This document shows positions 9,078 to 18,631 of a stretch of DNA of 64,000 nt, one piece after another. The DNA comes from Bordetella hinzii LMG 13501 (GTDB lineage: Bacteria > Pseudomonadota > Gammaproteobacteria > Burkholderiales > Burkholderiaceae_B). Position 1 is the first letter of the stretch, and every line of letters begins with the position of its first letter. Both the position numbers and the translations under genes were made by a program. Location of the stretch: the NCBI RefSeq assembly GCF_001548475.1, contig NZ_LRUJ01000009.1, forward strand, positions 1 to 64,000, read 5' to 3'. The notes under the pieces are model-generated. The model was not told the DNA's origin. It saw only the letters and a program-made list of their open reading frames with translations, and did no database searches.

Positions 9078-12000
9078 ACCGCCATAAACTGGCCATCGGC
9101 GTTCTGGCCGCCCTGATGCACCAGAGCGGATGGGCGCAGCCGGCCGCCACCGCCTCCCTGCTGGAGCAGGGCCGTTATTGGCAGAACCAGGGCGATGCCA
9201 AGCGCGCCGCCCAGGCGTGGGAAAAACTCCTGCTGTCCGAACCGGCGCAGCAGGAGGCGCTTTATGGACTGGGGCTGGCGGCCGTGCGCGAAAAGCGCTT
9301 CAGCGACGCCCAGGGCTATCTGAACCGGCTTCAGCAGCTCAATGCCACCGGCACGTTCACCAAGCGCCTGCAGCAGGACATCGCGCTGGCCAGCGGCCCG
9401 GGCGCGGCCGAGCTGGAGCGCGCGCGCATGCTGGCGGCCTCGGGCGAGATCGACCAGGCCATGCAGGCCTACGACCGGGCCCTGCAGGGCCGCGAGCCGC
9501 AGGGCAATATCGCCCTGGAGTACTACAGCTTCCTGGGGTATACGGACAAGGGCTTGGCGCCGGCCATCAGCGGCCTGCAGCGGCTGTCGCGCGAGATGCC
9601 GGGCAATCCGTATGTGCAGCTGGCCTTGGGCAAGCATCTCATCCGCGACGAGAACCGCCGCGCCGAAGGCGTGCGCCTGCTGGGCCAGCTGGCGCAGCGC
9701 AAGGACGTCGGCGCCGACGCCACCGAGAGCTGGCGTGCCGGCCTGATGTGGCTGGGCGCGCCCAGCGCCGCCGAGAAGCCGCTGTTCGAGGCCTATCTGA
9801 AGGCCCATCCCGACGATAAGGAAGTGCGCGCCGTCTACGACAACCCGGCGGCCAAGCGCGGCGCGCCGGCCGTGGCCTGGCGCCAGGATCCCCGGCTGGC
9901 GCGCGGTTTCGCGGCCCTGAAGAACCGTGACCTGCCGGCCGCCGAGGCGGCCTTCCAGGAAAAACTGCGCGCCACGCCCAATGACCCCGACGCCCTGGGC
10001 GGCCTGGGCCTGGTGCGCATGCAGCAGGATCGCACCGTCGAGGCCCAGGAGCTGTTGTCGCGCGCCGCGGCGCGGCCCGGCGCCGGGCGCAATTGGAGCC
10101 GCGCCCTGGGCGGGGTGCGCTACTGGAACCTGCTCGACCAGGCCGAGGCCGCGCGCCAGCGCGGCGACAGCGACGGCGCGCGCCGCCTCCTGGAGCAGGC
10201 CATCCGCCTGGATGGCGGCGCGGCCGGTGCTTATAACGCCATGGGCCGCCTCTATGCGGGCGCGGGCGACATGGCCAATGCCGAAAAGACCTATCGCGCC
10301 GTGCTGGCGCGCCACAAGAATGATCCCGAGGCGGTGCGCGGCCTGGCCGACGTGCTGGCCCGGACCAACCGCCCCGAGGAAGCCCGGCGCCTGATCGCTT
10401 CGCTGCCGCCCGGCCAGGCGGGCGACGTCGACCGGCTGCGGGCCTCCGTCGCGGCCGGCCAGGCGCGCGAGGCCGAGAAGCGCGGCGACGCGGCCGGCGC
10501 CCGCCGCTTGCTGGAAGATGCGCGCGCCGCCGATCCGCGCAATCCTTGGATCGCCTATGAGCTGGCGCGCCTGATGCTGCGCGGCGGCGAGCCGGCGCGC
10601 GCCCAGCAGCTGATGGACGAGGCCTTGCGCCTCCAGCCGGACTCGGCCGACGCCCTCTACGCCAGCGCGCTGCTGGCTTCCGAGAGCGGCGACTGGGGCC
10701 GCGCCTATGACACGCTGGCGCGCATTCCGGAGAGCCGGCGCTCGCCCGACATGAAGAGCTTCCAGCGCAATGTGTGGGTGCACGAACAGGCTTCGCAGGC
10801 CGCGCGCCTGGCGCAGGCGGGCGACACGGCGCAGGCGCGCAAGCGCCTGGAGGGGCTGGAGACGACGGCCGCGGGCGATCCGCAGCTGCTCGGCGCCATC
10901 GCCCAGGCCTATGTGGATGCCGGCGATACGCCGCGCGCGCTGGCCTTGATGCGGCCGCTGGTCAACGGATCCCGTCCGGCCGGCCCCGATGTGCTCATCC
11001 CCTATGCCGGCGTGTTGCTCAAGAGCGGCGATGATCCGGGCACGGCCGCCGTGCTGCGCCAGGTGCAGAAGCTGCCGATGGATCCCGACCAATACCGCAG
11101 CTTCCAGGATCTGGTGAGCCTGTACACGGTGCGCCAGGCCGAGGCCATGCGCCAGCGCGGCGACCTGGTGGCCGCCTACGACATCTTGCAGCCGGTGCTC
11201 AAGCGCCGGCCCGACGACCCCTCGGCGCAGGGCGCGCTGGCGCGCATGTATGTCGCTGCCGGCGACCGCGACAAGGCGCTGGAGATCTATCGCCGCCTGC
11301 AGGCGCGCGACCCCGACAATGCCCAGCTGCAGATCGCCGTGGCCGGCATCGCCGCCGAGGCCGATGATTGGCGCTCGGCCGAGACGGCCATCGACCGCGC
11401 TCTGACGCTGGCGCCGCGCGATCCGGACGTGCTGGCCGGCGCCGCCCGCCTGTACCGCTCGCGCGGCAAGACCTCGCGCGCCGCCGATCTGTACCGCCAG
11501 GCCATCGCGGCGCAGGAGTCGCGCGGCGCCACGCTGGCGCTGGCCGACAGCGGGGGCGCCAATCCCAACGGCAATCCCTTCGTCGGGCTGCCGGGCCAGC
11601 GGGCCCGGGCCACCAGCCTGTCCCAGGTGCTGGGCCAGGCGCTGGATGAGCCGCTGATCGCCGCCTATGGTGCGGGCGCCGATGTTCCGCCGGCCCCGGT
11701 GCGCGAAGAGCCCTATGCCATTGCCGCCTCGATGCCGCAGGACACGCGGCCGGCGGCGCCTGCCGGCGCGCCGGCGGGCGGGGCGGCCGCCGCCTATGCG
11801 GGCGGCATCGCCACGCGCACCGGGCCGGGCGCCGACAACCTGCCGCCGGCCGCGTATGGGGCCAGGGCCGATGCCGCGCCGCGTTCGCTCAGGCAGGAGC
11901 TGGACGAGGTCATGCAGGAGCGCAGCGCCGAAATCCGGGCCGGCGCCTTCGTGCGTTCGAACAACGGCGAATCCGGCATGAGCAAGCTGACCGAGGTCGA

Positions 12001-13081
12001 TGCGCCCATCGAGGCGCTGATCCCAGCCGGCGACGGCAAGATCTCGCTGCGCGCCACGCCCGTCACGTTGACCGCCGGGAGCCTGGACAGCAGCTATTCC
12101 AGCAGCAGCCGTTTCGGCGGCGGGCCGGTGGCCGCGGCTGCCCAGGCGCAGGGTCTCGTGGGCTCGGCCGGCAGCCAGCGGGATAGCGGCGTGGGCTTGT
12201 CGGCGGGCTATGTGGCGAATGGCCTGTCGGCCGACATCGGCACCACGCCACTGGGTTTCGAGTATTCCAATGTGGTGGGTGGCCTGCGGCTCAACGGGCC
12301 CATCAGCCGCGCGGACGGCAACTGGTACAGCCTGGACCTGTCGCGCCGCGCCGTGACCGACAGCCTGCTGTCCTTTGCCGGCACCCGCGACAATCGCACC
12401 GGCCAGCGCTGGGGCGCGGTGACGGCCACCGGCCTGGAAGGCCAGATCGGCATGGACAACACGGATTATGGCGTCTATGCCTACGGCTCCTGGCGCAGCC
12501 TGGACGGCCACAATGTCGAGTCCAACTCGCGCACCGAGGTGGGCACGGGCATCTATTGGCACCTGATGCGCGAGTCCAACCGCATGCTGACGGCCGGCCT
12601 GAACCTGGGAGCCATTTTCTACGACAACAACCAGCGCTTCTTTACCTACGGCCACGGCGGCTATTTCAGTCCGCAGCAGTTCTACGCCCTGAGCGTGCCG
12701 GTCACCTGGGCGCAGCGCGATGGCCGCTTCACCTACAAGCTGCAGGGCTCGGTGGGTATCCGCCACTTCAAGGAAGACAGCGCGGATTACTTCCCGACCA
12801 ACAGCGGCCTGCAGGCGGCGGCCAACGCGGTCAACCAGGGCTTGTTCGGCACCCCGGCCGTCTATGACGGACAGTCGCGCACCGGCGTGGGCTACAACCT
12901 GGCGGCGGCGGCCGAGTACCAGCTCACGCCCAAGCTGTTCCTGGGCGGCACGCTGGCCATGGACAATGCTTCCGATTACCGTCAGTACGCCGGCGGCCTG
13001 TACCTGCGCTATGCCTTCTATCCGCAGACCCGTCCGCTGGATCTGCCAGTCAATCCTTATCAGTCGCCGTATGCCCGCTAG
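9068..13081 (+). CDS. bcsC: Cellulose export outer-membrane protein BcsC (TPR + beta-barrel)
   Basis: A 1337-residue protein that carries cellulose across the periplasm and outer membrane. It has a signal peptide (MSLNRHKLAIGVLAAL), then a superhelix of TPR repeats from about residue 30 to 850 (many A-x-G-LA-x-x-x-A patterns), a low-complexity Pro/Ala linker near 880-950, and a C-terminal BCSC_C barrel from about 970 to the end, closing with a Tyr-rich strand and YQSPYAR. I chose the ATG at 9068 because it follows GGAGAAGA; a GTG at 9056 is the in-frame alternative. The gene overlaps bcsZ by 10 bases. Confidence 0.95.
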   Translation: MSLNRHKLAIGVLAALMHQSGWAQPAATASLLEQGRYWQNQGDAKRAAQAWEKLLLSEPAQQEALYGLGLAAVREKRFSDAQGYLNRLQQLNATGTFTKRLQQDIALASGPGAAELERARMLAASGEIDQAMQAYDRALQGREPQGNIALEYYSFLGYTDKGLAPAISGLQRLSREMPGNPYVQLALGKHLIRDENRRAEGVRLLGQLAQRKDVGADATESWRAGLMWLGAPSAAEKPLFEAYLKAHPDDKEVRAVYDNPAAKRGAPAVAWRQDPRLARGFAALKNRDLPAAEAAFQEKLRATPNDPDALGGLGLVRMQQDRTVEAQELLSRAAARPGAGRNWSRALGGVRYWNLLDQAEAARQRGDSDGARRLLEQAIRLDGGAAGAYNAMGRLYAGAGDMANAEKTYRAVLARHKNDPEAVRGLADVLARTNRPEEARRLIASLPPGQAGDVDRLRASVAAGQAREAEKRGDAAGARRLLEDARAADPRNPWIAYELARLMLRGGEPARAQQLMDEALRLQPDSADALYASALLASESGDWGRAYDTLARIPESRRSPDMKSFQRNVWVHEQASQAARLAQAGDTAQARKRLEGLETTAAGDPQLLGAIAQAYVDAGDTPRALALMRPLVNGSRPAGPDVLIPYAGVLLKSGDDPGTAAVLRQVQKLPMDPDQYRSFQDLVSLYTVRQAEAMRQRGDLVAAYDILQPVLKRRPDDPSAQGALARMYVAAGDRDKALEIYRRLQARDPDNAQLQIAVAGIAAEADDWRSAETAIDRALTLAPRDPDVLAGAARLYRSRGKTSRAADLYRQAIAAQESRGATLALADSGGANPNGNPFVGLPGQRARATSLSQVLGQALDEPLIAAYGAGADVPPAPVREEPYAIAASMPQDTRPAAPAGAPAGGAAAAYAGGIATRTGPGADNLPPAAYGARADAAPRSLRQELDEVMQERSAEIRAGAFVRSNNGESGMSKLTEVDAPIEALIPAGDGKISLRATPVTLTAGSLDSSYSSSSRFGGGPVAAAAQAQGLVGSAGSQRDSGVGLSAGYVANGLSADIGTTPLGFEYSNVVGGLRLNGPISRADGNWYSLDLSRRAVTDSLLSFAGTRDNRTGQRWGAVTATGLEGQIGMDNTDYGVYAYGSWRSLDGHNVESNSRTEVGTGIYWHLMRESNRMLTAGLNLGAIFYDNNQRFFTYGHGGYFSPQQFYALSVPVTWAQRDGRFTYKLQGSVGIRHFKEDSADYFPTNSGLQAAANAVNQGLFGTPAVYDGQSRTGVGYNLAAAAEYQLTPKLFLGGTLAMDNASDYRQYAGGLYLRYAFYPQTRPLDLPVNPYQSPYAR

Positions 13082-13105
13082 CGCGCGTTATCAAGGAGTA
13101 TCGCC

Positions 13106-13768
13106 ATGCTGACTTCACTTTTTGCCGGCTTGAGCATCTTGCTCATCGGCGACAGCCATCTGGCCGCGCCTGGCTATCTGATCACGACCCTGCAGGATGA
13201 CCTGGTCAAGCAGGGCGCGGTCGTGCGCACCATCGGCGTTTGCGGCAGCAATGCCGGCGACTGGCTCAAGGCCGCGCCCAGCACCTGCGGCGGCGCCGAG
13301 CGGCTCAACAGCGGCAAGATCGAATTGAAAGGCAGCGCGGCCCGCACCACGCCGGTCACCGAGCTGATCGCGGCCAACAAGCCCAATCTGGTGCTGATCG
13401 TGCTGGGCGACACCATGGCCGGCTACACCAATCCGGCCTTTCCCAAGACCTGGGCCTGGCAGCAGACGACGGCGCTGACCAAGGCCATCGCCGGCACCGG
13501 CACGGCCTGCGTCTGGATCGGTCCGGGCTGGGGCACCGAAGGCGGCAAGTACAACAAGAATTTCGCGCGGGTCAAGCAGGTATCGGCTTTTCTGGGCAGC
13601 AATGTCGCGCCCTGCGCCTATATCGATTCGACGCAGTTCTCCACGCCGGGCCAGTGGCCGACCACGGACGGCCAGCACTACACCAACACGGGCTACAAGG
13701 CCTGGGGCGACGCCATCGCCAAGCAGCTGGCCGGGCTGCCCCAGGTCAAGGCGCTGCAGAAAAAATGA
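13106..13768 (+). CDS. wssF: WssF-like SGNH-fold protein of the cellulose acetylation module
   Basis: A 220-residue protein with a hydrophobic N terminus and an SGNH/GDSL hydrolase layout: the Ser block LIGDSHL near residues 11-17, an Asn-containing GVCGSNAGDW block near 45, and a D-x-x-H block TTDGQHYT near the C terminus. It sits between bcsC and an AlgF-like gene, the position and size of WssF in the Pseudomonas fluorescens wss operon, where wssFGHI are needed for cellulose acetylation. A role in acetyl transfer or acetyl-group handling is inferred; its exact reaction is not established. An AAGGAG ribosome site precedes the ATG. Confidence 0.75.
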   Translation: MLTSLFAGLSILLIGDSHLAAPGYLITTLQDDLVKQGAVVRTIGVCGSNAGDWLKAAPSTCGGAERLNSGKIELKGSAARTTPVTELIAANKPNLVLIVLGDTMAGYTNPAFPKTWAWQQTTALTKAIAGTGTACVWIGPGWGTEGGKYNKNFARVKQVSAFLGSNVAPCAYIDSTQFSTPGQWPTTDGQHYTNTGYKAWGDAIAKQLAGLPQVKALQKK

Positions 13769-13802
13769 CGCGCGGCGACGCGCAGCACTGAAAGGACCAG
13801 GA

Positions 13803-14477
13803 ATGACTGCTTTTCTCTGGCGTGGCCTGGCTGGCCTGTCGATCGCCCTGTTTGCCGTGGGCGCCGGCGCGGCGCAGATCCAGCTCTATGAAACCGGGCC
13901 GGCGGAGGACGCCTCCTTCGTGCGTTTCGTCAATGGCGGCGGCGAGCCGATGGAGGTCGGCGCCAAGGGCTCGCAGGCCCGCATCAAGCTGGATGCCGCC
14001 CATCCGGCCTCGGATTTCATGCCCGTGAAGGCGGGCGCCAAGATGCAGGGCATGCTGCAAAGCGCCGGCAAGACGCGCGAGGTCGAGGTGTCGGTGCAGC
14101 CGGGCGAGTTCGCCTCGGTGGTCGGCCTGCCGGGCAAGGACGGGCTGCGTGCCGTCATCGTGCGCGAGCAGCCCGAGGACTTCAACGCGCTGAAGGTGTC
14201 CGTCGGTTTCTACAACCTGGATCCGGCTTGCGCGCAGGCCGGCCTGTTGGCCGTGCCGCGCAATCTGGCCATGTTCGAGAATGTCGCCGAGGGCGGGGTC
14301 GCGCGCCGCCTGGTCAACCCGGTGTCGCTGCGCGTGCAGGCCCGTTGCGGCGGACAGGCGGCGGGCCCGGAGCTGGACCTCGGCGCCCTGCAGGCCGGGG
14401 AGCGCCATACCGTCTTGCTCTTGCCTTCCGACCAGGGGCCGCGCCTGCTGCACGCGGCCGACCAGACCGCGCGCTAA
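13803..14477 (+). CDS. wssG: AlgF/WssG-like periplasmic acetylation protein
   Basis: A 224-residue secreted protein. A signal peptide runs to about residue 22 (ends GAGAAQ), followed by IQLYETGPAEDASFVRFVNG, which is the typical mature start of AlgF-family proteins. AlgF/WssG works with the MBOAT and AlgJ-like proteins to acetylate a surface polysaccharide in the periplasm. The start ATG at 13803 follows AAAGGACCAGGA; an upstream in-frame extension runs through wssF and is rejected. It is flanked by wssF and an MBOAT gene, which supports the assignment. Confidence 0.82.
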   Translation: MTAFLWRGLAGLSIALFAVGAGAAQIQLYETGPAEDASFVRFVNGGGEPMEVGAKGSQARIKLDAAHPASDFMPVKAGAKMQGMLQSAGKTREVEVSVQPGEFASVVGLPGKDGLRAVIVREQPEDFNALKVSVGFYNLDPACAQAGLLAVPRNLAMFENVAEGGVARRLVNPVSLRVQARCGGQAAGPELDLGALQAGERHTVLLLPSDQGPRLLHAADQTAR

Positions 14478-14489
14478 GCCGCGGAGCCG

Positions 14490-14508
14490 GCGGGGAAAAC
14501 CTCCCCGC
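14490..14508 (+). other. Intercistronic stem-loop between wssG and wssH
   Basis: A perfect 7-bp inverted repeat, GCGGGGA / TCCCCGC, encloses a 5-base loop in the 69-base gap between the AlgF-like and MBOAT genes. It is not followed by a T-run, so it is more likely an mRNA processing or stabilising hairpin, or a weak attenuator, than a full terminator. The next gene also lacks a strong ribosome site, so expression may step down here. Confidence 0.45.
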
Positions 14509-14546
14509 TCCGATAACAATACATCCGGCCGACCCGGCCGTTCGCC

Positions 14547-15956
14547 ATGGTCTTCGCGTCCCTCGAATTCCTGACGCTGTTCCTGCCGCTGTTCCTGGCC
14601 ATCTATGCATTGACGCCGCAGCGGGCGCGCAACTTCGTGCTGCTGGTCGGCAGCTGGATTTTCTACAGCTGGCTCAAGCCCATCTACCTGCTGCTGCTGG
14701 TGGGGGTGACCGTGGTGGCCTGGGCCGGCGGACTGCTGCTGGAGCAATTCCAGGCCGGCCATCGCCGCAAGGTGCTGCTGGTGCTGCTGCTCGCGGCCAA
14801 CACGGCCACGCTGTGCTGGTACAAGTATGCCAACATCCTGGTGGCGACCTTCAATGACATCGCCGGCATGGCCGGCGCCGTGCCCCTGTCCTGGGAGCGG
14901 GTCGCCTTGCCGGCCGGCCTGTCCTTCTTCGTGCTGCAGGCCATCTCCTACCTGGTCGACGTCTATCGCCGGGATGTGCGCGCCGAGCGCAACTTCATTG
15001 ATTTCGCGGCCTACAAGGCCATGTTCGGCCAGCTGATCGCCGGTCCCATCATCCGCTGGGCCTGGGTGGAAAAAGAGATCGCCCACCGCAGCATGGACTG
15101 GCAGAACTTCTGCCTGGGCGCGCGCCGCTTCATGGTGGGCATGAGCATGAAGGTGCTGGTGGCCGATACGCTGGCGCCGGTGGTCGACGCCGCCTTCGCC
15201 TTGCCCGCGCCGACGCTGGCCGATGCCTGGATAGGCTGCGGCGCCTACACCCTGCAGCTGTTCTTCGATTTTGCCGGGTACAGCGCCATGGCCATCGGCC
15301 TGGGCCTGATGATGGGCTTTCACCTGCCGGAGAACTTCAATCATCCCTACCTGGCGCGCAGCATCCAGGACTTCTGGCGGCGCTGGCACCTGTCCTTGTC
15401 CAGCTGGATACGCGACTACCTCTACATCCCCATGGGCGGCAACCGCCTGGGCGTCTGGAAAACCTATCGCAACCTGCTCCTGACCATGGGCATCGCCGGC
15501 CTGTGGCATGGCGGCGAAAGCTGGAACTTCCTGCTCTGGGGGCTGGCCCACGGCCTGGCCCTGGCCCTGGCGCGCGCCTGGAACGGCACCGGCCTGCCCG
15601 CGCCGCCCGGCTGGCTGTCGCGGCTGGCGACGTTGCTTTTCGTGATGCTGGCCTGGACGATATTCCGCGCCGCCGATTTCCACGCCGCGCTGGCCATGTA
15701 TCGCGGCCAGTTCGGCCTGAATGGCATCGCCCTGGGCGATAGCCTGGCCTATGTGCTGCGGCCCACGCATTGGCTGGCCGCGGCGCTGGGGGTGGTCTGC
15801 GTGATCCTGCCCGCGCTGCAGCCCTGGTGGGCCACCCGGCCCGCCGGCCGGCTGCGCACGGCCTGGAGCGCGCTCTGGCCGGTGGCCGGTTTCCTGCTGG
15901 CCTATGCCCTGATCGCCGCGCGCGGCGCGGTGCCTTTCCTCTACTTCCAGTTCTGA
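14547..15956 (+). CDS. wssH: MBOAT-family O-acetyltransferase (AlgI/WssH-like)
   Basis: A 469-residue polytopic inner-membrane protein of the membrane-bound O-acyltransferase family that would pass acetyl groups from the cytoplasm to the periplasmic acetylation machinery. AlgI-type motifs are clear: QDFWRRWHLSLSSWIRDYLY followed by IPMGGNR, and the catalytic-His block GLWHGGESWNF, followed by GLAHGLALAL. Multiple hydrophobic helices span the chain. The ribosome site upstream of the ATG is weak. It lies between wssG- and wssI-like genes, as in the cellulose acetylation module of Pseudomonas fluorescens. Confidence 0.93.
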   Translation: MVFASLEFLTLFLPLFLAIYALTPQRARNFVLLVGSWIFYSWLKPIYLLLLVGVTVVAWAGGLLLEQFQAGHRRKVLLVLLLAANTATLCWYKYANILVATFNDIAGMAGAVPLSWERVALPAGLSFFVLQAISYLVDVYRRDVRAERNFIDFAAYKAMFGQLIAGPIIRWAWVEKEIAHRSMDWQNFCLGARRFMVGMSMKVLVADTLAPVVDAAFALPAPTLADAWIGCGAYTLQLFFDFAGYSAMAIGLGLMMGFHLPENFNHPYLARSIQDFWRRWHLSLSSWIRDYLYIPMGGNRLGVWKTYRNLLLTMGIAGLWHGGESWNFLLWGLAHGLALALARAWNGTGLPAPPGWLSRLATLLFVMLAWTIFRAADFHAALAMYRGQFGLNGIALGDSLAYVLRPTHWLAAALGVVCVILPALQPWWATRPAGRLRTAWSALWPVAGFLLAYALIAARGAVPFLYFQF

Positions 15957-15960
15957 GCCG

Positions 15961-17103
15961 ATGAGCGCCCCTCACGATACCCCGGCCGCGCCTCCCGTCG
16001 CCCATGCCTCGGCCGCCAATCGCCGCGCCAGCCGGCTGGCGGGCGTGGTGCTGGTCCTGTTCATGGCCGGCGCGGCCCTGAGCAACGCCTGGTGGAGCAT
16101 GCGGCACGACGTGCTGCCGGAGGACAGCTCGGTCGGGCGCGTGCTCGACGGCGGCGTGACGCATGATCTTTCGCTGCGCCTGGCCGACATGAGCTTCAGC
16201 ACGGAAGCCGCCCGCCTGCAGCGCGGGCTGGGCTGGCTCACGCTGCGCGACCTGGGGCCGCGCGTGCGCCGCGGCTGCGCCGGCTGGCTTTTCCTGGGCG
16301 ATGAGCTGCAGCCGCATCCCGGCGCCGAACAGAACCAGGCCGAGCGGGCCCGCATCGTGGCCGCCACGCGCGACGCGCTGGCCGCCCGCGGCATCGAATT
16401 GTTGGTGGCCGTGGTGCCGGACAAGAGCCGTATCGAGGCCGAACGCCTCTGCGGCCTGCATCGCCCGGCGTCCTTCCAGGATCGTCAATCGCGCTGGATC
16501 GGGGTCCTGCGCGCGCAGGGCGTGCGCGCCGTGGACTTGAGCGCGGCCCTGGGCGCGGTCGAACAGGGCGCTTTCTATCGCAATGACACCCATTGGAACG
16601 AAGCCGGGGCCGGCGCCGCCGCGCGCGCCATCGCCGACCAGGTGCGCGCCAGCGGCGTGCCCTTGCAGGCGCCGCAGCGCTGGCGTGTGACGGCCGAGCC
16701 GCCGGCGCCCCGGCCCGGAGACCTGGTCAGGCTGGCGGGCGTGGACTGGCTGCCGCTGGCGCTGCAGCCCAGCCCGGAGATCGTCTCGCTGCACCGCTAT
16801 ACGCCCGAGGCCGCGGCCGCGGCCCAGGACGCCGACGATCTCTTCGGCGACAGCGCCCTGCCCACCCTGGCCCTGGTCGGAACCTCTTTCTCGCGCACCT
16901 CCGAATTCCTGCCCCAGCTGTCGCAGGCCCTGGGCGTGGCCATCGGCAACTTCGCCCGCGACGGCGGCAAGTTCGGCGGCGCCTTGCAGGCCTACTTCAA
17001 CAGCCCGGCCTGGAAGCAAAGCCCGCCGCGTCTGCTGATCTGGGAAGTGGATGAGCGCGACCTGGGCACGCCGCTGACGGACGAGGACAGGGTGAAGCCC
17101 TAG
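15961..17103 (+). CDS. wssI: AlgJ/AlgX-like periplasmic O-acetyltransferase (WssI-like)
   Basis: A 380-residue protein with one N-terminal membrane segment (about residues 27-45) and a periplasmic SGNH-like acetyltransferase domain. Catalytic blocks of the AlgJ/AlgX type are visible: NDTHWNEAG (Asp and His of the triad, near residue 207) and LVGTSFSRTSEF (Ser nucleophile block, near 305). It would complete acetyl transfer onto cellulose exported by BcsA-BcsC. It starts four bases after wssH and is the last gene of the operon. The gene beyond it is on the opposite strand. Confidence 0.85.
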   Translation: MSAPHDTPAAPPVAHASAANRRASRLAGVVLVLFMAGAALSNAWWSMRHDVLPEDSSVGRVLDGGVTHDLSLRLADMSFSTEAARLQRGLGWLTLRDLGPRVRRGCAGWLFLGDELQPHPGAEQNQAERARIVAATRDALAARGIELLVAVVPDKSRIEAERLCGLHRPASFQDRQSRWIGVLRAQGVRAVDLSAALGAVEQGAFYRNDTHWNEAGAGAAARAIADQVRASGVPLQAPQRWRVTAEPPAPRPGDLVRLAGVDWLPLALQPSPEIVSLHRYTPEAAAAAQDADDLFGDSALPTLALVGTSFSRTSEFLPQLSQALGVAIGNFARDGGKFGGALQAYFNSPAWKQSPPRLLIWEVDERDLGTPLTDEDRVKP

Positions 17104-17112
17104 CGCGCCACC

Positions 17113-17125
17113 GGTGTCAGGCACC
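17113..17125. repeat. Short REP-like interrupted palindrome after the cellulose operon
   Basis: GGTGTCAGGCACC lies ten bases past the wssI stop, in the convergent gap before the GNAT gene. GGTG/CACC form an interrupted dyad. Similar short palindromes occur as dispersed repeats in other proteobacterial genomes; only one copy is in this window, so repeat status is not demonstrated here. Confidence 0.3.
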
Positions 17126-17185
17126 CCGTGGCAGGCGTTTGCGATCCCGAATCGCCGGCGCCCGAGGCCTGGCGCGCGGGACGCC

Positions 17186-17635
17186 TCAGAGCAGCTTGAC
17201 CATGAACACGCTGTGCGGGTCGGGGCGGTAGTCGCCGAAGGGCGGGCATTCGGCATAGCCTTGGCGGCGGTAGAAGGCCAGGGCCTCGGTCTGGCGCGCG
17301 CCGGTTTCGAGGTGGATGCGGTGGATGCCGGCGTCGGCCGCGGCCGCCTGCAGGCGGGCCAACAGCGCCTGGGCCACGCCCTGGCCGCGCGCGGCCGGGC
17401 GCACGTACATGCGCTTGAGCTCGGCATAACCCCGGGCGAGCAGGACGCCGCCGCAACCCAGCGCCTGGCCGGCCTGGTCGCGCGCCACAAGGAAGACGAC
17501 GTCGGGGCCGCACAGGGTGTCGAGGTCCACGCCGTGGTGGCTTTCGGGCGGCGAGAGCGGGATCTGGTAGGCGTCGAGGGCTTCGATGAGCGCGCTGACG
17601 TCGGGCGTGCGCGCGTTTTCGGGCGAGATCTTCAT
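17186..17635 (-). CDS. GNAT family N-acetyltransferase
   Basis: A 149-residue GCN5-related acetyltransferase. The acetyl-CoA pyrophosphate-binding motif ARGQGVAQALL lies near residues 83-93, preceded by the beta-strand ELKRMYVRP, and the C-terminal block ALAFYRRQGY is typical of the fold. The substrate (small molecule or protein N terminus) cannot be predicted. It is convergent with the cellulose operon and 55 bases downstream of a LysR gene on the same strand, with no clear functional tie to either. Confidence 0.85.
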   Translation of the reverse strand: MKISPENARTPDVSALIEALDAYQIPLSPPESHHGVDLDTLCGPDVVFLVARDQAGQALGCGGVLLARGYAELKRMYVRPAARGQGVAQALLARLQAAAADAGIHRIHLETGARQTEALAFYRRQGYAECPPFGDYRPDPHSVFMVKLL

Positions 17636-17690
17636 GTCGGGGCGTCGAGGGCAGGCAAGCGGCCGATCCTCGCACGGCGGCCGGGGCCGG

Positions 17691-18611
17691 TCAATGCTTG
17701 CGGGCCGGCACGGGCGGGGACTCGATGCCGCGGCCCAGGCGCTGCAGCTCGTCCATGATCTGCCGCAACAGCCGGGACGGCTGGCATTCGCGGCGCACGT
17801 ACATGCCCACCGAGCGCGACAGCGCGCCCTTGAGCCGGGTTTTGCCCACGCCGCGTTCGGCGGCGTTGTCCAGCGAAGACTCGGGCAGCAACGCGATGCC
17901 GCAATTGTGCTGCACGAAGCGGGCGATGGTGTTCAGGTCGCGCAGGGCATAGAGCGGGTTGAAGGGCTGGGCGGCCGCCTGGAAGGCGCGTTCGGTCAGG
18001 CTGCGCACGCTGGTGCCCGCCGGCATGCTGATCAGGGGCAGGGTGGCCAGCTCCGCGGGCAGCCAGCGGGTCACGCCTGGCGTGATGCGCGCGCTGTGAA
18101 AGAGCACGAAGGGCTCGGTGAAAAGCTCTTCGTAGATCAGGTCGGCGGCGCCTTCCTCGCTCATGGTCGTCACGGCGACATCCACGCGCCGCTCGCGCAG
18201 CAGGTCCAGCGCCTCGTTGGCGATAGGGTCGAAGACTTCGACGCGGACCTGGGGCCGCTGATGCGCCAGGCGCTGGATCAGGCGCGGAATGAGCGAGGCC
18301 GCCAGGGTGGGCAGGGCGGCCACGGCCACGCGGTTATGGCGGTCGCGCAGCCGCTGGTCCAGCTCCAGCATGCCTTTCTCGTGCAGGGCGGTGATCTTGC
18401 GCGCGGTCTCCAGGATGCTCTGGCCTTCGCGCGACAGGCGCACCATGCGCGTGGTGCGCTCGAACAGCTGCACGCCCAGTGTCTCTTCGGTTTCCTTGAG
18501 CAGCTTGCTCAGGGTGGGCTGGGTGACGTGCAGCAGTTCCGCGGTCTTCTGGAAACTCAAGGTCTCGGCCAGCAGCACGAAGATGCGCAATTGTCTCGGC
18601 GTCAGATTCAT
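17691..18611 (-). CDS. LysR-family transcriptional regulator
   Basis: A 306-residue LysR regulator. The N-terminal winged helix-turn-helix (about residues 1-60) includes AETLSFQKTAELLHVTQPTL and SKLLKETEETLGVQLFERT, followed by the co-inducer-binding periplasmic-binding-like domain. It is divergent from an SDR-SDR-CMD-Bug-BKACE unit, with 92 bases between the start codons, so it most likely controls that unit and itself. The likely inducer is a substrate or intermediate of that pathway, but this is inference. Confidence 0.9.
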   Translation of the reverse strand: MNLTPRQLRIFVLLAETLSFQKTAELLHVTQPTLSKLLKETEETLGVQLFERTTRMVRLSREGQSILETARKITALHEKGMLELDQRLRDRHNRVAVAALPTLAASLIPRLIQRLAHQRPQVRVEVFDPIANEALDLLRERRVDVAVTTMSEEGAADLIYEELFTEPFVLFHSARITPGVTRWLPAELATLPLISMPAGTSVRSLTERAFQAAAQPFNPLYALRDLNTIARFVQHNCGIALLPESSLDNAAERGVGKTRLKGALSRSVGMYVRRECQPSRLLRQIMDELQRLGRGIESPPVPARKH

Positions 18612-18631
18612 TCTGTTTGTCTATCAATCAC

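Noticed and set aside
9020-12766. A 1248-codon open frame on the minus strand
   Set aside because: It is antisense to bcsC, low complexity and without family features; a codon-bias artefact.
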